A DNA stretch of 64,000 nt from Salvia splendens (lineage: Eukaryota; Streptophyta; Magnoliopsida; Lamiales; Lamiaceae): contig NC_056043.1 of NCBI RefSeq assembly GCF_004379255.2, positions 2,108,001 through 2,172,000 on the forward strand, read 5' to 3'. The number at the start of each line of letters is the position of its first letter. The first letter of the stretch is position 1. Below the pieces are notes generated by a model, which worked only from the letters and a program-made list of their open reading frames with translations, ran no database searches and was not told the origin of the DNA. Position numbers and translations under genes: made by a program. Positions 57,849 to 64,000 of the stretch are shown here, one piece after another.

Positions 57849-59889
57849 TCATCGTTATCGTTAGGGATGTCAATCGGGCTAGCTCATCGGGTTTCGGGTC
57901 TGCAATAGTTGGGTTGAACCCATGTTTCTGCATAGGGCAACACATTCTTGTGTTGATTATTTTTTCTGTATGGGAAAATCTTGTAGATGTCAACTATCTA
58001 TAATCAAGATGTAGCACTCTTACTTAGGTGAAATATATATATCCCTATATATATATATAGTTTGTACATTCTTCACTTAATTAGATATAAACTATAATGA
58101 AGATGTTTTATCTATTTGATTTTGCTGAATTGTATTTTGAGGCTGCTTTTTGTTTATATATCTGGTCTTAATTTTGTTTCGTGTCTCCAACTTTGAGCGT
58201 GTTATAAAAATGTCTCAAACTCATGTTTTCTTTTACCATACTTACTAAGATATCTAAAAAAATAATAATCATATTTGTGGATGGCATGAGTTTTAAACAG
58301 ATTTTGGTAAAGTAAAAGATAGTGTAAAAAAGGGAAAGAGAAAAGTAAGTGAAACAGATGAAAAAAATAAGAGAGAGATAAGAAGAAAAAGTAGGTAAAG
58401 TATAAGAGAAAATTCCATTTTCGAAATGAGACTACCGTGCACACTCTAAAATGACAAAATGAGACTGTTTTTTCGTGGACGGGGTGAGTATATAGTACTA
58501 GTATATTATTCATGTAGTAATCAAATCGACATTAATATATTTTAGTAAAATGTTGCTTTCAAATTAATGAAACGCCGAATTATATGGAATAATGGTGTGT
58601 GAAAACGGCTATATTAATAATAGAAAGACAGCCAACGCCAAAATTCTAGATTTGGATACTGTTTTTATATACCTAATTGAATAGACTAATATTTATAATT
58701 TAACTATTTGTCTTTGTTAGGTAAAAAAACTTTCCTCTTCTTTATTATTATCATGATCATTATCTTCATATAATGTTACTATTATTCCTGATGACTAGTT
58801 CGTTAATTTTTCACATTTCACACCTAATGAGCATCAAAATATCTATATATACACTTTTTATTATTAAATAATTCCCAAACCATAAAAGAATGAGTCACAT
58901 ATAAAAAAATAATAATAAAGTGAACAAACTAAAATTTCTATATACATGTTTTTAATTATTAAAAATAAATCCCCTATTAAATTCATAATTTATTTCCCAA
59001 TATAAAACTGTAAAAATTTTCTGTCTCATCTGAAACAAACAAACGCACACATCCATGTGGATGTGTGTGTGAAAATGGACAATGTAGTGAATAGTTTTAT
59101 CAGCGTGCCTTAGATGTTGGTCTACCTCACACCATACAAATTAAATAAACTATTTTTAGGATATTTTGTAATTTCCCACAACCTCAGCTTCAAGAATTAA
59201 CCTTCATGTCCACACACCAAATTTTGCATCTCTACAAAACGACATCAATTAGAGGAATATAACGACTTTAAAAACCTTAATTAAACAACATCAATTAGCG
59301 GAATATAAGTCGTTTAAAAACCTTATATTTTAAAAGATTTTTACGCTAAAAAGTCGTTTAAATAGCCTAATAATTTCATGAAGAATGTTTGATTTTGTAA
59401 AACTCTATACTAATTCACAATTAGGGTTAATGAATTCAATATCGCATACACATAAAATTAATTTTACCATTAAAACCGTCAATTTTTGATATTCCGTGTG
59501 AATCGTCATGCAAAATCTTCTATCAACACCTCAAAACATAAGGGAAAATACCGTTTCAAAATTCCAAACTCAAAATATGCAATTATTTTTACCATTAAAA
59601 CCGTTCATTTTTTATATTTTGCGTGAATTGTGATGCAAAAGCTTTCTATCAACGTAGCTACAAATCTCAGCATATCATCAATATAGCCATAAATAAACAT
59701 CATTTTCAGCATCTTAATTACTTGCTAGTGATGATCTCTACATTTTTTTTCCCAAATAAAATAAAATAAAATACAGCTAGTCCATATATATCATCACCAC
59801 CTTGTATCCTCCGTTACTAAGCAAAGTAGCCTAAAATCTCCAAATCCAAACAACCTACTTTTCTTCCATCAATCTCCAAAATCAAGAAA
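57849..59889. other. Intergenic spacer with degraded Stowaway-like MITE
   Basis: AT-rich. At about 58205-58487 the right end reads AATGAGACTG then TTTTTTCGTGGACGGGGTGAG, a Stowaway-type terminus, and AATGTCTCAAACTCATG near 58208 is a weak left partner. Near 59240-59290 the phrase ACATCAATTAG.GGAATATAA occurs twice, about 50 bp apart. Otherwise nothing. Confidence 0.5.
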
Positions 59890-60354
59890 ATGGGGAAGAA
59901 ATCAAAGCAATCATCATCTCCATTAACAAAGCAAGAGAAAAAGCAGCAAAGCAACAACACCTTGATGAAGATGTTGAAGCCCAAAGTCTTCATCACGGAC
60001 TCATCCAACTTCAAGAGCCTCGTCCAACAACTCACCGGCAACGCCATCGCCTCGTCTCCACCACCGCAAATCAACTCCTCCGCCTCTCCTCCTCCGCCCC
60101 ATGCATACCGGGACGTGTCGTTTGACTCGTCTTGCTTCAGCACGCCGGTGGAGGGGTCCCCGGATTTGAGGCCGCTCGATTGTTCGGATTATTATGGTTT
60201 CGATTTCGCGTCGCAGGTTGTGGATTTGGAGGAGATTTTGATGGGGATTGATTCCATCAATTGTTCCAATTTTAATGGTTTTGATTCTTGCTCTTATGCC
60301 AACATTCAGCAAGAGTTTTGCACATATGATTATGATTTTTCTGGCTTGATTTGA
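59890..60354 (+). CDS. VQ-motif protein
   Basis: Intronless, 154 residues, starting MGKKSKQSSSPLTKQEKKQQ. The VQ motif (FKSLVQQLTG, matching FxxxVQxLTG) lies at about residues 42-51. A Ser/Pro-rich middle (SPPPQINSSASPPPPH) and an acidic, Asp/Phe/Tyr-rich C-terminus follow. VQ proteins are plant nuclear cofactors that bind WRKY factors or MAP kinases in stress and development. Short, intronless and lysine-rich at the start is typical. Which VQ subgroup it belongs to and its partner cannot be told from sequence alone. Confidence 0.93.
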   Translation: MGKKSKQSSSPLTKQEKKQQSNNTLMKMLKPKVFITDSSNFKSLVQQLTGNAIASSPPPQINSSASPPPPHAYRDVSFDSSCFSTPVEGSPDLRPLDCSDYYGFDFASQVVDLEEILMGIDSINCSNFNGFDSCSYANIQQEFCTYDYDFSGLI

Positions 60355-60376
60355 TCATGATCATGATCATGATCAT
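60352..60376 (+). repeat. GATCAT short tandem repeat at VQ stop codon
   Basis: TGATCATGATCATGATCATG continues for four to five units starting in the stop codon. Each unit is palindromic (ATGATCAT), followed by (TA)n. Confidence 0.9.
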
Positions 60377-61311
60377 GAACATATATATATGTATATAGCT
60401 TATAATATATGTATATATGCGTTGTGTATTTTGTATTATGTATATGTAGAGGAAGCTAGTAGGAGATTAGGGTTGTAAGATTTTGTATATTTTGATACTC
60501 CTTATATGTTGATAATAAATTGTCTATTGTGAATAGTTTTTTTTCATATTATTTGTAAATTTAGTTGGTTTTTGTTCCTTATGTTTACATGTATGTTTAT
60601 TTTGAAGGTTTATTGCAAGCTAGGAAATTCAAGTGAAGAAGTTATTACATGCAATAACATGATGTTTTTCAAAATCTCATACTACAAATTTGTAACTGAT
60701 TGCATAATTTGTTGTTGGAAACTTGGAAATGGTTTTGTATTGTTGGTGTTTGTTGCACAACGTGAAACACTAATAAAATAAAATAAATGAAAAGAATATT
60801 AGAGGATGATATACATACTTTTAGTAGTATTAAAATAAATTCCCTGATATATAAATCAAATTTGCTACGTGGTTTGTACAGCAAGTTAATCAAAATGTCA
60901 ATTAGTAAATTAATTAATACTCCACTTGTTAATATTCAAGAAACGTCATGCAGATTGGGAAGCAAAATTATAAATAGTCGATTTTTCTTAGTGAAAATAC
61001 AGCAATAGCCACAGGTCCACAGACTTACAATAATGCCATCGTCAAAACGGTTCTGGTTTGCGTACAAAAAGTACGCAAACCAGAGGTATATGTCTGTGCG
61101 AGTGCGAATGCACACGTTTATATTCTACTTTAAGCACCGGAAGAACATTTTTATCTAGCATTTGAAAAAAAATACCTTTTCCATTTAATAAAAACAAGGA
61201 ATGGAACATCAATTTATTTTTGGGGGGATAATAATACTCATATAGCCCAAAATTGGAGATTTAGATTTATCCTGTGTATTAGTAACAACATAGCCGATGA
61301 GTATCAAGAAG
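60377..61311. other. Spacer between VQ gene and tRNA
   Basis: AT-rich. Includes AATAAA-like signals near 60515 for the VQ gene, and the perfect hairpin at 61052-61084. No gene is seen. Confidence 0.6.
61052..61084. repeat. Perfect 14-bp inverted repeat with 5-nt loop
   Basis: TCTGGTTTGCGTAC, then AAAAA, then GTACGCAAACCAGA. It is about 230 bp before the tRNA gene. No T-run follows and no gene ends here, so its role is unknown. Confidence 0.92.
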
Positions 61312-61384
61312 GACTCTGTGGCCCAATGGATAAGGCGCTGGTCTACGGAACCAGAGATTCTGGGTTCGATCCCCAGCAGAGTCG
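61312..61384 (+). tRNA. tRNA-Arg (anticodon ACG)
   Basis: The 73-nt gene has acceptor arms GACTCTG (61312-61318) and CAGAGTC (61377-61383) with discriminator G. The anticodon stem CTGGT/ACCAG encloses loop CTACGGA with anticodon ACG at 61345-61347, decoding CGU/CGC as inosine-modified. The T arm is CTGGG-TTCGATC-CCCAG. There is no intron. A CAA motif sits just upstream and T-rich sequence follows (TTTCATTTTTTC), as in active plant tRNA genes. Confidence 0.97.
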
Positions 61385-62022
61385 TTTCATTTTTTCTCAT
61401 TATTTGGTTTTAATTTTGAATCTTCATTTATTTTTTTTTCTTAATTCATTATTATTGAATCTTCATTTATTTTCAACCAACTATTATTTCAACTGAATTA
61501 TCATTTTTGCATCTTCGTTTATTTCCCCCCAACTATTTATCTCATTGATTATTCCATCAAAGTAAATATGTGAATTATTTTCTGAAGGCTATTCTTATAA
61601 GAGTGACTAGTTTGTCTATATATTACTACTATTAAGTTTGTGGCTATTATTTTGTTTTCATTAAGAAAAACAGACTTATTTTATTTCAAGTTGAATCCGC
61701 AAGTGTCTATTTCAACAAAAAAAACTTCATTAAACCATTTCTTTTGAATTTCCATTAATTTCTGTGTCTCCACTATTTCAACCAAACCATTCTATTTGAA
61801 ATGCAACGAGAAACAAGAAACAAATAATTTCCATAAAAAGAAAAATGAAACTGATATACATATATAATCAAATGAATCAAATATTTATTACAGTAATAAC
61901 CAGAAAACAAATGTGAGATAATCATCAGATCATTCAACACAAACTTTTTTCATTTCTCAGTTCCCTTTGAGGAACTTTGTATGATCAAATTCTTGAAAAT
62001 AAAACTAAATCTAATCACAGTT
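61385..62022. other. AT-rich spacer
   Basis: AT-rich with repeated phrases such as GAATCTTCATTTATTT; the last part is probably the 3' untranslated region of the minus-strand hydrolase. No gene is seen. Confidence 0.6.
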
Positions 62023-63587
62023 TCACATGGCCGCCGCCGGCCTCTTGGCCGGTGACTGCTGCGTCGTCGCTGGGGCACTATACAACGACTTGAGCTGCCG
62101 GCTGATCAGTTTACTATTGTTAACAGCCATTTGCAGCTCCAAATCATCCGACCACCATTGCTCCAACCCGTGCGCCTCCATGAACTTCTGCTTCCCCTTT
62201 GAGAACACGAAGAGCTTAGCCGCACATGGCGTGTTCGTGTTTGTCTCCAGTGGCTTCGCATTCTCCTTATCACCATTATCACCACCACTCCCCTCTGCCC
62301 CAACCGGATTATTATCACTATAGTAGCAGCAGATGTAGTCACTGTTGTTCACATACAAATGAGGCACCCATTGCTTTGATCCCAACGTGACCGATGATTG
62401 CACCTCCTCGACACCATCATCACCCGCGCTCCTCGAGGGCAGCATCGCCCTGACCCTCTTCCACATCACCCCAGCCTTCTCCCCCATGTTCCTCAGGCTC
62501 GAAGCCAGCGACAGCGATGGGGGATTGAACAAATGCGCCTCCACAAACATGCCTTCTTTAGCTAGAGCCTTCCCGACTTGGAGAGCAAAGCCAGCACCTA
62601 AAGAGTGCCCTGCAATACACACATTGCTGCTCCCGTACTTATCTGAGATGGATCTCAGCGCCTTCAACGCACAGCTGAATCTCACCGACCCCTTGAGGCT
62701 CTCCCAGGCCAAGAAACGGAGATCATCCTCTATGTCTCGCCTGATTGTGGGGCTCTTCAGCAGAGTCCCCCTGAGCACCAGAACAGCCCTCGGTGCACCT
62801 TTGGGCCTCAGGAGCACGAAATCCGCCAATGCAGCTGCTCGGTCCCATTCTAGTATCGCCCCGAATATCGATCCATCTCTCTCGTCTATCAGCGTCTCGA
62901 CCAGCTTGTACTTGAAAGGCGTCCACCACTTAGGGGCAAGACCGGTCTCGTCGCTTCGGCTATCTTGCCTGTCCAGTTCAAGCAAGTAAACTGCTTGTAT
63001 GAAGCAAGCAATCACAGTCCTTTTATACTTCCCATCCTTCCTGTTTGATTCAATCCGTGTTAGAGAAGAAAAATAAGCTGAAATCCTCCAAATTCCCGAT
63101 TAATTACACTTGAATTTATGCATTTATATCAAAATTTCAAAATACAACAGATCTGACTTGAATTTAGGTATCTGTGATTCAATCTACTTTCAACCTAAGT
63201 TTTCAAATTCCTCACTGAACCAAGCAAGAGAGATTCAGCTACAGAAAAAGAGAGTACAATTCATCAATTTATACAGCCACAGCACAGATGAGTAAATCCC
63301 TAATTTCAGCACACAAACGAGAAATTGGCAGAACGCTAATTCAAACATTGCAATCAAAACGAAAATTCAACAAAGGGGAAGATGAATCTCGGTTACCAAG
63401 TGGAATTGATGAGATCCCTCCAGTTTATGGTAGGAACATTGCGCGGTCCAGATACATGAAACGCGTAAGGATGCTGCTGTGGTTGAGTTTGAAGCTCTAA
63501 TTGATTCGCGCAATCGAGGTCTCCTCCTGCTTCCTCCACCACCTGCAAAACCTCGCTTTTCACCTCCTCTGCGCCTTTCTTCGCCAT
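62023..63587 (-). CDS. Alpha/beta hydrolase, class-3 lipase type (At4g10955-like)
   Basis: Two exons on the minus strand: 63587-63397 (MAKKGAEEVKSEVLQVVEEA..., ending in the Trp codon split TG|G) and 63040-62023, 402 residues. The nucleophile elbow is IAGHSLGAGFAL. Upstream family blocks are FHVSGPRNVPTINW, ACFIQAVYLLELDRQ and VLVLRGTLLKSPTIRRDIED; downstream are HLFNPPSLSLASSLRNMG and WVPHLYVNNSDYICCYY, with the likely catalytic Asp/His in the latter part (HGLEQWW). No signal peptide is seen, so a cytosolic or membrane-peripheral location is likely. Plant databases call this family 'GDSL esterase/lipase At4g10955', although the elbow is GHSLG. The substrate is unknown. Confidence 0.95.
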
Positions 63588-64000
63588 TCCCTCTATCGAT
63601 CTCTAACGCTAAACGAAAACAACACAGCTCCTGAATCTGCTAACACAGGGAAAGAATTGGAATGCGTAAAGATGGAAAAAGGAAGATTGAATGGAAAATT
63701 GTGTTAAAGCATGGTTGAATGTTGGGAGTGAGGGATGAGGATTTATTGCGTTAGATTTGGGGGAAAATCTAAAGCCATAATTGCTTAATTTAAAAATGGG
63801 ATGCTTTTGAATAAGGAAGGGTGGGAGTTTCAGATGTGTAACGGTCATATTTCGTGCTCGTTGGTTTCCAGGTGGATGCTAACGTAAGCCGTATGTGCGC
63901 TGGATTTAGTTCATGGATTCCAACACGGCTAAGGAAAATGCATCCAAGGGTATTTTTGTCATTCATTCTTCAAAAAATTCAATATGCACTACTATACTAT
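63588..64000 (-). promoter_or_regulatory. Leader and promoter of the hydrolase gene
   Basis: About 400 bp upstream of ATG 63587 with no coding region; runs to the window edge. No distinct TATA box could be named with confidence. Confidence 0.4.

Noticed and set aside
62027..62989. + strand ORFs of 98 and 200 codons at the hydrolase locus
   Set aside because: Antisense shadows of the hydrolase exon 2.

Overview
This is a stretch of a plant nuclear genome. The evidence is dense GT-AG introns, plant-only gene families (xyloglucan endotransglucosylase, VQ, TGD1-type permease, callose synthase), a plant-type Ty1/copia element and Stowaway, Tourist and hAT DNA transposons in AT-rich intergenic DNA. 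The protein flavour is eudicot, and an asterid such as Lamiales would fit, but nothing in the sequence proves the order.

Layout. 1-6.7 kb: the 3' part of an XTH gene, a broken F-box gene (- strand) and an intact F-box gene (+). 6.7-13.4 kb: a PIF/Harbinger-like element split by a nested 4.75-kb hAT transposon with a perfect 8-bp target duplication. 13.8-14.9 kb: a second, complete XTH gene. 15.05-15.3 kb: a scrambled rDNA insertion followed by a fold-back MITE. 16.1-19.9 kb: PRS4-like PRPP synthetase and TGD1-like permease, both on -. 23-25 kb: a shard of a receptor kinase between short direct repeats, then an X8-domain callose-binding-type gene (-). 26.5-27.3 kb: a small Harbinger-like element. 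29-32.3 kb: an At5g18500-type receptor-like kinase (-) whose 5' leader intron is full of internal duplications. 36-41 kb: a very young Ty1/copia element with identical LTRs. 43.7-46.6 kb: four DNA transposons side by side, one with a decayed ORF1. 47.2-57.8 kb: a CALS7-type callose synthase (+) with about 40 exons. 59.9-60.4 kb: an intronless VQ-motif gene. 61.3 kb: tRNA-Arg(ACG). 62-63.6 kb: an At4g10955-type alpha/beta hydrolase (-).

There is no operon-like cooperation. The host genes are ordinary housekeeping, signalling and cell-wall loci. Several are wall-related: two XTHs, an X8 protein and a callose synthase. The X8 protein would bind the polymer that the callose synthase makes. I found no convincing new biological system. 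The unusual material is structural: nested transposons whose removal restores an open frame, a three-piece rDNA chimera, an F-box gene that lost its core and carries a coiled-coil plus membrane tail, a mobile-looking kinase shard, and self-duplication inside the kinase leader.
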